Source: Bacteroidales bacterium (GTDB lineage Bacteria > Planctomycetota > Planctomycetia > Gemmatales > Gemmataceae). From it: a DNA stretch of 43,203 nucleotides. Position 1 is the stretch's first letter. Each line of letters begins with the position of its first letter. The translations under genes were made by a program, and so were the position numbers. Location: the NCBI GenBank assembly GCA_026931725.1, contig JAIXLE010000203.1, positions 1 to 43,203 of the forward strand, read 5' to 3'. The notes below the pieces were generated by a model. It saw nothing but the letters and a program-made list of their open reading frames with translations. It was not told where the DNA came from and did no database searches. Positions 34,118-42,478 of this stretch are shown piece after piece.

Positions 34118-34999
34118 CTACATCATAAACCAGAAATACAAATACCCCAAAAATCCTACGCACAAGGGAACACCATAGGGGAGACGAATCCATTCCTTAC
34201 GGCGGGCGTTGGCACGGCGGACACCGGGTTCGTGGCCTTCGGTCGCCATGATCCGCAAATCTTCCCCGATGGCACGGGTATTGGCCAAACTGGCCCGGAT
34301 GCGATTACGGATGAGAATAATCACCACACCAAATACGCCACCGACGATCACCCCGACCGCGAAAGACCAGAAAAGAATTTTGATGCCCAGCCCCGTGCCA
34401 AAATAAGCTCCCAGCCAGGAACCAAACCCCATCGTCATTTTCACATCCCCTTCCCCCATTCCACCGACGAACAGCGCGGGGAAGAGAAGGAAGAAACCCA
34501 CCGTCGTTCCGGCCAGTGCTGCCAAAAAGCCCCCACAGAACACAGGGTCTGCTGGGGGATTGATGAGCCCTGGAATCAGATCATAATATCCCAAATCATG
34601 CAGAATGCCGATATACCAACCGCTCAAGACCAGCGAAAGCGTACACCAGTTCGGCACCTTGAATGCGTAGCCGTCGATAAACGCGGCGAGCAACATGCCG
34701 AACGCAATGACCACGATCATGCCAAGATTGACCGAATGCCCGTGGCGGACAAACAGTCCGTTCGACTCTTGGAGGAGGTGGCAGACTCCCCAGGCGGCCA
34801 GAACCCACAGTAGAGCAATCGCGGGGATGCGCAGAAGCGACAGAACCAAAGCGCGGTCGAATCCTTCTGGTGCGGCAACCTGAGTTTGCGGAGGCGAGTC
34901 GTTCGGGACGGGCATTGCGTCTGAAGGAAGAGGGGCATCAGAAGAAACCATATTCGCTACCACACTCCGCGTGTCCGGGGCCGATATTGGGAAGACCAT
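34118..34999 (-). CDS. Type IV prepilin peptidase, A24 family
   Basis: A 293-residue polytopic membrane aspartic protease (TadV/CpaA-like) that would cleave prepilin leader peptides. The two catalytic aspartates are seen as Asp109 in FIDGYAFKVPNW and Asp185 in GMGEGDVKMTMGFGSWLG (the GxGD motif). About six hydrophobic segments surround them, and a C-terminal basic region precedes a last helix. There is no N-terminal methyltransferase domain, as in Flp/Tad enzymes. Starts possible are TTG 35029, ATG 34999 (GGGAG just upstream) and ATG 34951; the first 55 residues are Pro/Ser-rich and probably cytoplasmic. It lies directly downstream of the Flp pilin gene, its likely substrate. Confidence 0.88.
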   Translation of the reverse strand: MVFPISAPDTRSVVANMVSSDAPLPSDAMPVPNDSPPQTQVAAPEGFDRALVLSLLRIPAIALLWVLAAWGVCHLLQESNGLFVRHGHSVNLGMIVVIAFGMLLAAFIDGYAFKVPNWCTLSLVLSGWYIGILHDLGYYDLIPGLINPPADPVFCGGFLAALAGTTVGFFLLFPALFVGGMGEGDVKMTMGFGSWLGAYFGTGLGIKILFWSFAVGVIVGGVFGVVIILIRNRIRASLANTRAIGEDLRIMATEGHEPGVRRANARRKEWIRLPYGVPLCVGFLGYLYFWFMM

Positions 35000-35056
35000 T
35001 GGCTCCCGAATCGCATCAGGAATTGCCAATGGCCGCTGTTGCTATGGATTTGCTGA

Positions 35057-35242
35057 TTATTCGCTCAAGGCACTCTTTAAGGTTGAATTCGAAAAAGAGC
35101 TATTGACGTTCGATCCGATCGAGGCAATCGCGGCCACACATACCATGAGAATCAAGGCCAGCATGACAGCGTACTCGACAGCCGTTGGTCCCGATTCTTC
35201 GCGGAGGAAACGACTGAACCTCCTCAGCCAAAACTTGGTCAT
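35057..35242 (-). CDS. Flp/Fap family type IVb pilin
   Basis: A 61-residue prepilin: basic leader MTKFWLRRFSRFLREESG, predicted cleavage after Gly18, then PTAVEYAVMLALILMVCVAA with the Glu at +5 and Tyr at +6 typical of Flp pilins, and a short polar tail (SNVNSSFSNSTLKSALSE). GGGAGGAG lies 5-6 bases before the ATG at 35242. It is the major subunit of a Tad-type pilus in other bacteria. The prepilin peptidase follows; the Tad ATPase, secretin and other assembly genes are not in the window. Confidence 0.92.
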   Translation of the reverse strand: MTKFWLRRFSRFLREESGPTAVEYAVMLALILMVCVAAIASIGSNVNSSFSNSTLKSALSE

Positions 35243-35408
35243 GATACTCCTCCCGATGCGATGAGTATCCCGGCGCAGGACCAGCCCAGTGCATCGCACC
35301 ATCGGACATATCAAATGCGATCAGATTCCGAGGAACCTAACCCAGAACCGTCGGTGGGCGACAATTCTCTGGACGGTGAGCGGCAAAAATCGGGACACCT
35401 ACGGAGGA

Positions 35409-35437
35409 ACCATAGAGTGCGCTCTTGCGGGTGTCAA
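35409..35437 (-). promoter_or_regulatory. Consensus-like promoter for the Flp pilin gene
   Basis: On the minus strand, TTGACA (35437-35432, perfect -35), a 17-base spacer and TATGGT (35414-35409) point towards the pilin gene, with a leader of about 160 bases. It is the best sigma70-type promoter match I found in the window. The long leader leaves room for post-transcriptional control. Confidence 0.6.
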
Positions 35438-35514
35438 ACTCTCGGGGGTATGCAATCCTCCGGTCGGGTTCGATTTTTGTCGATCTGTCCGACAGTTTTT
35501 CCAAATCCTCGGTT

Positions 35515-36888
35515 TTAGAGGGAATCCGTAGAAGGCGGCACCGCTCCGAGGCCGGGGCCATCGAGAATGGCCGTGTTCATCCGACCATTACGGATGGCGA
35601 AGACACCGGGGAACCGGGCTTCCCAGGACGTATTCGCGCTGGGGCAGAATTGCCGGGAGTTCGATTCAATGGCCGCCACGCCGGGAATATGCGCGGCCAG
35701 ACTCGCGGATTGAATTAACGACGCTCCCGGACAAGTCAAATCCTGCACACATCGGAACAGGCCGAATTTTTGGGCTGCCGCCGCTAAAAGGAGGGACTGC
35801 GTTTGCCCTTTGCACGCTTTGAATGCCACGCCTGTGTACCCCATTTCACGGGCGAGTTGGAGCGTTTCCAGGTCCAAGAGGGATTCGTCGATCACCACGG
35901 GGCGTAACCGGGCGGCTTCATGCATCTTGTTATGGGGGTTGGCTTTCAAATCGCGTGCGGTCGGTTGTTCGACATACTGGATGCGATCGTACCCAGCCGG
36001 GGTCCGGTCGCGGAGCTGTTTGAGAAATTCGATCAGATACTCGACATTCTGGCAACGCTCGTTGAAATCCAGTGAATAGACCCACTGGGTGATGTTCCGT
36101 TTGGCTTGCACTTCGGCCGTGACGCGATCAATGGCCACGACACGCTGGACATCCCAGTTCAGGTCATCGCCGTTGAGTTTGATTTTCAGATGTGTAAGTC
36201 CGTCGCGCTCAATCCATTCGATGAGTGTTTCCGGCATCCCGTCCTGAATCCGTTCGCGGATGTCGGCATCAGTCAGCGGATCGAGTGCGCCAATCAGGTG
36301 GTACAGCGGCATTTCTGGTTGTGGGTTCACGGAGACATACTGAGCGAGCGATTCCCCGGCGAATGCGGAACCCAGGTAATGCCCGAGATCATGATGCAGG
36401 AAATCCGGCCCATAAGTGTGGTAGCAGTTCTTCCTCCAGAGTTTGCCATAGGCATCGTGCAGGGCGGCATCGAACGCGGAGGCCACAACCAAAGTGGCGA
36501 GTTTGGGGATCGGTTCCGCCAACCCTAGTGACTGTGTGAGTCGGTCAGCGGCTGTAAAGAACTCTGGTTCCAAAGTATGCGTCAAGTCGATGGGGTGGCC
36601 GCGCAACGGACAATCTTGATAAATCGTTTGCACCGCTTCCGCGACGGCCTGCATCGCTTGGAGCGTTTGGTCATAAGTCAAATTCCGGGAAGGAAACGCC
36701 CAGATATTCCCCAACGGCATGGAGCCAAACCCAGAACACGTTTGGCCGCATTCTGACTCCACTATAAAATGGGCATTCAACAATGTTGCGCGTGTGACGG
36801 CCACACCACCGAATTTCAGGGGAGCACGATACAGGTGTTCCTCATAGGAAAACGATACCGCTTTGATGCAAACGTCGGTGGCAGCCAT
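35515..36888 (-). CDS. Enolase-superfamily enzyme (mandelate racemase/muconate lactonizing type)
   Basis: A 457-residue protein with the full catalytic ladder of the muconate-lactonizing-enzyme subgroup: KIK at 235-237 (HLKIKLNGDD), metal ligands Asp274 (YSLDFNE), Glu307 (YVEQP) and Asp334 (VIDES), then a Lys at 357 (AFKACKGQ). It would abstract an alpha-proton from a carboxylate substrate in a racemisation, epimerisation, dehydration or OSBS-like reaction. It is longer than usual (350-400 aa) because the N-terminal capping domain is expanded. The start ATG 36888 is chosen because family similarity begins there (VSFSYEEHLYRAPLKFGG); an in-frame extension to 37080 runs into the divergent methyltransferase. 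The substrate is unknown. Confidence 0.85.
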   Translation of the reverse strand: MAATDVCIKAVSFSYEEHLYRAPLKFGGVAVTRATLLNAHFIVESECGQTCSGFGSMPLGNIWAFPSRNLTYDQTLQAMQAVAEAVQTIYQDCPLRGHPIDLTHTLEPEFFTAADRLTQSLGLAEPIPKLATLVVASAFDAALHDAYGKLWRKNCYHTYGPDFLHHDLGHYLGSAFAGESLAQYVSVNPQPEMPLYHLIGALDPLTDADIRERIQDGMPETLIEWIERDGLTHLKIKLNGDDLNWDVQRVVAIDRVTAEVQAKRNITQWVYSLDFNERCQNVEYLIEFLKQLRDRTPAGYDRIQYVEQPTARDLKANPHNKMHEAARLRPVVIDESLLDLETLQLAREMGYTGVAFKACKGQTQSLLLAAAAQKFGLFRCVQDLTCPGASLIQSASLAAHIPGVAAIESNSRQFCPSANTSWEARFPGVFAIRNGRMNTAILDGPGLGAVPPSTDSL

Positions 36889-36968
36889 GACGCATTCCGA
36901 TCCGTGAACAAGAACGATGGGTAGATGGGCGGTTCGTATCCGAATCCACTTGATCCGGGACCACAAAA

Positions 36969-37703
36969 ATGATGATACCAGACTGGCAACTCCCTCCGGG
37001 TGTCGATCGCGGTTTGTGGGATTATTTGCATAGCGACGAAATGGTCGCCGGATACGATGCGCAGATCGCAGCTTCGCCATTGGCTACTGCCGATCTGGCA
37101 TTTTGTACGCGATGGCTTTCCGATCCGGGGAAACTGTTGGATTTGGGTTGCGGCACGGGCCGGTTGTGCGTGGAGTTTGCCCGCAAAGGGTTTGAATGTG
37201 TGGGAGTGGATTTATCGTCAGTCATGTTGGCAAAAGCGCGGGAGAACGCGGCAACGGCGGGAGTCCAGGTGGAGTTTCGAGAAGGGAATCTGGTCTATCT
37301 GGCGGAATGGCCCGATCAGCGCTTTGATGCGGCGGCCTGTCTGTTCAGCACGTTGGGGATGATCCGGGGGGCGGTCAATCGGCACAAGGTGATCGGGGCG
37401 GCCTATCGGGTCATTCGCCCCGGTGGCCGATTTATCCTACACATCCACAATCGTTGGTATCGTGGCCTGGGAGGCAAGCGACGACTGGGGCAGATGTGGC
37501 AGACTCTGCGACGATCTCCCACTGCGGGCGACATTACGATGCCCCAGGCTTACGGGGGTGCCCCTCTGACGCTGCACCACTTCACCCGACGTGAGATTCT
37601 CCGATTGCTGACGTCTGCCCGATTTCGGATTGAGGAAGTGGAACCGATTCGCGTGCGCCGCAGCATCTATGGTTGGCTCATCGCTTGCACCCGACCATCA
37701 TGA
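36969..37703 (+). CDS. Class I SAM-dependent methyltransferase
   Basis: A 244-residue cytoplasmic enzyme. Motif I is LLDLGCGTGRLCVEF (about residues 56-70), followed by the acidic-loop motif FECVGVDLSSVML. Motif II (FDAAACLFSTLGM) and the post-II region YRVIRPGGRFILHIH are also present, as in the UbiE/Methyltransf_11/25 group. The C-terminal part (HHFTRREILRLLTSARFRIE) is typical of small-molecule methyltransferases. It is divergent from the enolase-superfamily gene with 80 bp between the starts, suggesting shared regulation. The acceptor substrate cannot be inferred. Confidence 0.9.
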   Translation: MMIPDWQLPPGVDRGLWDYLHSDEMVAGYDAQIAASPLATADLAFCTRWLSDPGKLLDLGCGTGRLCVEFARKGFECVGVDLSSVMLAKARENAATAGVQVEFREGNLVYLAEWPDQRFDAAACLFSTLGMIRGAVNRHKVIGAAYRVIRPGGRFILHIHNRWYRGLGGKRRLGQMWQTLRRSPTAGDITMPQAYGGAPLTLHHFTRREILRLLTSARFRIEEVEPIRVRRSIYGWLIACTRPS

Positions 37704-37751
37704 ACGCGGGATGATTCGGCGAAGAAAGGAAAGATGTTTATCTCTGGCAAT

Positions 37752-37793
37752 CTCATTCTCTTCTGATTCCTTGCGTCCTCAGAAAAGAATGAG
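37752..37793. terminator. Hairpin between convergent methyltransferase and unknown gene
   Basis: Arms 37752-37765 and 37780-37793 (CTCATTCTCTTCTG / CAGAAAAGAATGAG) pair over 14 bp with one mismatch and a 14-base loop, in the 110-bp space between two converging genes. It probably serves as a terminator for one or both; no U-tract follows. Confidence 0.5.
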
Positions 37794-37813
37794 ACAGATC
37801 ACCCGATTATTGA

Positions 37814-40282
37814 TCAGGGTGTGATCCGCGATTTGAAACCGCTACCAGCATCCATGGGGTTGGTGGCGCTGTCCCGACGATCACGGACACGCGTGAGCCA
37901 GTCATTCCATTCTTTATCGCGGGCGGTACGCTGGGCATCCGCCATGTCGCGGGCGGAGTTACGGTAGGTCAGTTTGCCATCGGGGCGGAGGATCAGCAAT
38001 TCCGTCGCAGTGGCATCTTCGACCCGCTTCCCGGCAATATCCTGGCGCACATTCCCACCTTCAAAGTCGATGAGAACGGACTTCGTCTCAAAGTTGACAG
38101 CCCAACCCTTCGGCTGGCTCTTTTGCGGGACACCTTGAATCGCAATCGCATTGGCCAATTCTCGGAGAATATAACCTGCCGCGGATGACGACCACAGCGG
38201 CAACTTCACGAGTTGACGGCGGCCGATGTACTCACCCGGCACAACCGGCATTTCCGATACAACCCAGGTGCCAACGGGTTCTACCGACGATCCCGTAGCC
38301 CGAACTTGCGGCATCCAGGTCTGCATCTGCACCACGGCATGGCGACCGCGTTTCACGTTGAGGACATCGTAGAGGAGATTCAACAGGCCAAGGGCTTTCA
38401 CATCCCCCGCCGCCAGATCACGAACGATCGTTTCCGAAGTTTCGACATACTTTTCCGTGTTGTAGGCGTACAAGTGGGCTTCCGCAGGGAACGTCACAAT
38501 CTCGGGGAGAATCACCCACGGGCCTTCCAGGATCTCCTTCTTGGCATCGTTGGGTTCTCGGACTTCTTTTTCTTTACCGAAGTTCGGATTCTTCATACGA
38601 ACGCGGATACGATACTGATAGGAGTAACCGGGTAAGACATCGACATCCAGGAACCGCAATAGGAGGACATCCAAGTCCGGGCCGTGCTGGGCCATAGGGT
38701 TCATCTGACCAGGGATTGCCCCCGCACCCGGCGGCGTGCCGAAAGGTGGTGAACCGAATGGTGGATTCCCAGTCGGGCCGCCAGGGGGCATCATACCGGG
38801 GTTGGCATTGTTGGTATTGTTCAACAATCCCGTGAACGGAGCATAGGGGTTCTGATCGCCAGCGCTTCCTTTGAACCGCTTTTGCCAATCGGATTCTGTC
38901 GGCGGTGGCTGATCGAGGTCACGCAGGCGGTCAATCGCATCGTAAATTGCAGGGATGCGTAATGGGGGATAGGAACCGAGGTTATCGGCCATCTCGGGTA
39001 GCGGAGCAGCCAACTTCTGATCGTACCGTAGGAAATATGGGAGATACTCATTGTCTGGTACGTCTGCCACTTTCCGGGAACGAATCTTGCTGAAATATTC
39101 CGATTCGTGATCGTAGGGTGCCCAATCCAATACCTGCCCCGATGGGGTGATGATGCGGCGTTCCACCTGGAAGCCATCGAATTCCGGGTTGAGCGGGTTC
39201 GCCATGGCTTGAGACATTCCCCCAGGGCCAGCCGGACTACCGGGGAAACCCGGACCACCCGGAGCCATCGGCCCCATCGGGAGGCGTGCGGGACCAGCAA
39301 CCGGACCCGTTGCCGCTCCTGGCGCACCGGGTTGCAGGGTGTTGGTATTATGCAGTCGCAGGGCGCGTTTAATCTCTTCAATCTGTGCTTTCAGAGGAAA
39401 GGCCGTCTGAACAACAATTGCACGGAACGGGAAGACGGTTTCCGCGAGTGGCAAATTCTGCTTGGCCACCTCAGTCGGTGTCAAGTATTGGACCGTTTTA
39501 TCGTCTCGTTGCATGTTCGCAGGCACAGCGCCAATTGAGGCACCAAATTGATCCATTGGGCCGGGCATACCGGCACCCGCCATGTCCGCGCCGGGCATCG
39601 CCGCGCCCGGAATACCACCGGGTTGCATCGGCGGCATTGCGCCACGCGGCGGGTTCGGATTGCGTGCTGTTCGTGGATTGCGTTTCCCAGTGCGATTCGA
39701 TTTGTTGTGCCCTTTGATGATGTCCAGATTGCCGAGCGCGCTCCGGATTTCTCGGCCTACGGATGCCACATCCTTTGGCGCAACGACCTTGTTAATGAGT
39801 ACCCCGATTTTGACTTCCCCGTTTTCATCCGTGGGAAGCAAAATATCGAGTGATCGCATGGGGCCGCGGATGGCATCAATTTGCCAAGCCATGACACCAA
39901 GCACACGGGGGTTTTCCCGAAGCAGATCCGGTTGATGAATCGGCTCAAACGTGGGACCGGAGAGCGCGAACTGATCCGCAGGGATCGCCTTGAAGTCCGC
40001 GGATTTCGTGACCCATTCCGGGAGTGGCGGTGCCCCTTCCCCTTCACTGTTGATGGTGGCCCGGACGTTGGATTCTTTTTGTTTCAGGCTTTTGACAATC
40101 TCGGCCGGACTGCGAGCCGATGCGAACGACATCACACCGACGACGCTGAGGATGAGTAACCCCGCGGCTCCGACAGCAATGAGTACCTTCTCTCCCTTTT
40201 CCATCAAGAAGCCGCCGCCGGCTTTCTTGCTGCGACCGCCCGATGCTTTGGGAGCTTTGGGGGCTTTTGCGGCTTTGCCCAT
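37814..40282 (-). CDS. Membrane-anchored Gly/Pro/Met-rich protein of unknown function
   Basis: An 822-residue protein, last of a three-gene set on the minus strand. Order: basic Lys/Ala-rich cytoplasmic N-terminus (MGKAAKAPKAPKASGGRSKK), membrane helix at about 33-52 (VLIAVGAAGLLILSVVGVMS), helical segment, then extracytoplasmic domains interrupted by low-complexity tracts (about 215-245, 330-365 and 495-530, rich in G, P, M and A). A beta-like region around 545-570 contains VLPGYSYQYRIRVRMKNPNF. The C-terminal 90 residues are charged. AGGAG lies 8 bases before the ATG. I recognise no named domain. The single anchor plus large outer part suggests a structural or scaffold role in the envelope. 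Confidence 0.75.
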   Translation of the reverse strand: MGKAAKAPKAPKASGGRSKKAGGGFLMEKGEKVLIAVGAAGLLILSVVGVMSFASARSPAEIVKSLKQKESNVRATINSEGEGAPPLPEWVTKSADFKAIPADQFALSGPTFEPIHQPDLLRENPRVLGVMAWQIDAIRGPMRSLDILLPTDENGEVKIGVLINKVVAPKDVASVGREIRSALGNLDIIKGHNKSNRTGKRNPRTARNPNPPRGAMPPMQPGGIPGAAMPGADMAGAGMPGPMDQFGASIGAVPANMQRDDKTVQYLTPTEVAKQNLPLAETVFPFRAIVVQTAFPLKAQIEEIKRALRLHNTNTLQPGAPGAATGPVAGPARLPMGPMAPGGPGFPGSPAGPGGMSQAMANPLNPEFDGFQVERRIITPSGQVLDWAPYDHESEYFSKIRSRKVADVPDNEYLPYFLRYDQKLAAPLPEMADNLGSYPPLRIPAIYDAIDRLRDLDQPPPTESDWQKRFKGSAGDQNPYAPFTGLLNNTNNANPGMMPPGGPTGNPPFGSPPFGTPPGAGAIPGQMNPMAQHGPDLDVLLLRFLDVDVLPGYSYQYRIRVRMKNPNFGKEKEVREPNDAKKEILEGPWVILPEIVTFPAEAHLYAYNTEKYVETSETIVRDLAAGDVKALGLLNLLYDVLNVKRGRHAVVQMQTWMPQVRATGSSVEPVGTWVVSEMPVVPGEYIGRRQLVKLPLWSSSAAGYILRELANAIAIQGVPQKSQPKGWAVNFETKSVLIDFEGGNVRQDIAGKRVEDATATELLILRPDGKLTYRNSARDMADAQRTARDKEWNDWLTRVRDRRDSATNPMDAGSGFKSRITP

Positions 40283-40380
40283 GACACGTTCTCCTAGCCA
40301 GTATTTCCGTATGCGATGAATGGGAATTTTTTTCGGATTACGGTATCAACACGATGCCGTGCCATTTCGTTGACAACAAA

Positions 40381-42414
40381 TTACCGCTTCGGCCCCACGG
40401 TTGATGGGCTCGGGGCCACAGACGGTGTTGGGGTAGCCGTTCCCGCCGGTTGAGGAGTCACGGTTGCCGGAGGAGGAACTGCACCCATGGGAGGAGTTGG
40501 GGCCGGTGCCTGCCCCGTTGGCGGTGTCGGCATAGGCGGTGCCACGCTCGTTGGTGGTGTCACTGTTGGCATCGGTGGCGTTGGAGACATCGGGGCGGGA
40601 GACATCGGTGGCGTTGGAGACATCGGAGCGGGAGACATCATGGGGTCGGTTGCGGCAACGGGTTGCGTGGGATCGGCCCCATCGGCGCTGTCGGTCGGTT
40701 TGGGCTTCTCGTATTTTTCGTACAGCGAAACGATGCCGTAAATCGCCAGTTCAACGAGCCCGGAAGTCACCTGACCTTCTGAAACGGTACTCGCACCACC
40801 GGGGGAACCAAAACCAGGACCGCCAGCCGGGCCACCGGGGAACATCCCGCCTTCTTCGCCCGGTGTGGCACCAGCGAATGGCAGGGTAAAGGATTCGATA
40901 TTTTCATCACTCGGGTACGGATTCTCCGCGCCAGGCAGACCACCGGGGCCAGGAGTGCCTGTACCTGTCGATCGGAGCGAGCCACGGAAGCGTTGCCAAT
41001 GGAATGAGGTAATCTGACAGCGGAGCGGAGAATTCGCATAAGCCACGAGGACATCTTGCATGAACATCTGATCGACGACGACCACGACACCGAAGGGCAT
41101 CCGTCGCACTTGTGGGGTGAGTGCCACATAGCGATTCTTATTTTTGTCGAGGACGACTTCTGGGGCTCCGGTTTTGCCTTGAGCGGCACCGGGTGTTTCC
41201 AGGCCACCGGGGCCAGCCATACCCGGATCGAGCATCGGAGGAGCAAATGCTTCCGCGCCGGGGCCAGCTGGACCAGGGCCACCCGGTTGACCGAATCCGG
41301 GTGGGGCACCACCCGCAACTCCCCCGCCAGCCGCGGCAGGGTCTTCTGTAATAAACAAAGGTGGTTTCAAGGCTCCATCGGTAAGCATGGTCAGAATGCG
41401 GTCATCTTTCGCGCCCAGTACGATATTGTCGACGCGGCGAATGGGGACAGTTCGGCTATCGAGAATTTGTCGCACGCGGGCAATTTTCTGTTTTTCCATG
41501 CCAGGTGGAATCCCGTGCAATCGGGCAACGGGTTTCGGCTCGATCGTAACACCCGCCGGGACAAACTCCCCCTCGATTCGGAAATCGACGGGTTGGGCAG
41601 TCGGAAGATCGCTGAGCCAGACCTGCAAACGCATCGTGTTGCCGATGCCAAGCAGTTGCAAGCGATCCGTGCGGTTCGTCAGCTTAGCGCGAATGAGTTT
41701 GTCGGTGCCGTTGTTGGCGATCCACAGTTCGAGTTCCCAGACTTTGTTGCGGAAGACGCGATGGAATGGGTCTTCCGCGCCGCGTGGAGCGGGGACAGGA
41801 AGAAATGTCGCGGCGGCATCATTGACCGCTTTGACGGGTTGCAGCAATCCGCGTTGCACCCAGAGATCTTCGAGTGCCAGCCAGACTTGATTGCTCGTCG
41901 GTTTCTTTTGGCCCCAATTACTGACGTAACGCAAGACCGCACGCCAGTTGCCGCCCCGGAATGTGGTGGGTTTGATGAGGTTGGCTTCATCATCGTAAGC
42001 CGCTTCGTAAACCTCTTTGCGTTTGAAGACTTCGAGCGCATCGTCCGGGTCGCGGATCAGTTCTCCGAACTTGGTGTAGCGTTTTTCGAGCTTCATGAGC
42101 CGCTGACGGGGGTCGTTATCCTGCGGCCAGGTAAAGAGCTTATATTGGGTGGCTTGACGTTCCCAGTTGTCTTTCCAGAGTTCATCTTTCTTTTTCGTGA
42201 GTTCGCCTGTTTGCGCATCGTAATCGGCCAGTACCTTCGTACCAGGACCGCGCGTGCTGCTGAGTAGCTTTTCCTGGGCTTCGATCTTTTCGGATTGTTT
42301 TGCAATCGCCGCACCAACGAATAGCCAAATCAAAATGGCGGCGAGCAGCGTCAATGCGGGCGCAACCCCACTGAGAATCCAGAAATGGTGCTTTTTGAGT
42401 GCCTTTTTGTCCAT
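40381..42414 (-). CDS. Membrane-anchored Pro-rich protein of unknown function (PilO-like topology)
   Basis: A 677-residue protein, middle of the three-gene set. It begins MDKKALKKHHFWILSG, with a membrane helix at about 13-38 (ALTLLAAILIWLFVGAA) and a charged helical, probably coiled-coil segment (SEKIEAQEKLLSS; ELTKKKDELWKDNWERQ). A mixed domain follows at about 90-355, then a Gly/Pro/Ala tract at about 360-420, a beta-like domain (ALTPQVRRMPFGVVVVVDQM; SPLRCQITSFHWQRFRG), a second Gly-rich tract, GLVELAIYGIVSLYEKYEKP, and a Pro/Thr/Met tail of about 90 residues with 11-residue repeats. The short cytoplasmic start, single helix, coiled coil and outer domain resemble PilO-type alignment proteins in topology only; no homology is claimed. 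Confidence 0.75.
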   Translation of the reverse strand: MDKKALKKHHFWILSGVAPALTLLAAILIWLFVGAAIAKQSEKIEAQEKLLSSTRGPGTKVLADYDAQTGELTKKKDELWKDNWERQATQYKLFTWPQDNDPRQRLMKLEKRYTKFGELIRDPDDALEVFKRKEVYEAAYDDEANLIKPTTFRGGNWRAVLRYVSNWGQKKPTSNQVWLALEDLWVQRGLLQPVKAVNDAAATFLPVPAPRGAEDPFHRVFRNKVWELELWIANNGTDKLIRAKLTNRTDRLQLLGIGNTMRLQVWLSDLPTAQPVDFRIEGEFVPAGVTIEPKPVARLHGIPPGMEKQKIARVRQILDSRTVPIRRVDNIVLGAKDDRILTMLTDGALKPPLFITEDPAAAGGGVAGGAPPGFGQPGGPGPAGPGAEAFAPPMLDPGMAGPGGLETPGAAQGKTGAPEVVLDKNKNRYVALTPQVRRMPFGVVVVVDQMFMQDVLVAYANSPLRCQITSFHWQRFRGSLRSTGTGTPGPGGLPGAENPYPSDENIESFTLPFAGATPGEEGGMFPGGPAGGPGFGSPGGASTVSEGQVTSGLVELAIYGIVSLYEKYEKPKPTDSADGADPTQPVAATDPMMSPAPMSPTPPMSPAPMSPTPPMPTVTPPTSVAPPMPTPPTGQAPAPTPPMGAVPPPATVTPQPAGTATPTPSVAPSPSTVGPKR
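40574..40639. repeat. Two tandem 33-bp coding repeats
   Basis: Units at 40574-40606 and 40607-40639 differ by one base (G to A). On the minus strand each encodes one copy of an 11-residue Pro/Met/Ser motif (MSPAPMSPTPP register) in the C-terminal tail of the 40381-42414 protein. The length difference between strains would be a multiple of 11 residues. Confidence 0.8.
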
Positions 42415-42478
42415 AGCTCACACGAATTGGCAAGTGTCCGATGGATGTCGATACCAGTATTACGTTTGCCGCCCCGAA

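Noticed and set aside
35478..35500. Small stem TGTCG/CGACA followed by GTTTTT on the plus strand
   Set aside because: The stem is only 5 bp and no plus-strand gene ends upstream of it; the T-run is on the wrong strand for the enolase-superfamily gene.
41056..42267. A 403-codon plus-strand open frame
   Set aside because: It lies entirely antisense to the 677-residue membrane-anchored protein gene and has no domain, signal peptide or ribosome-binding site.
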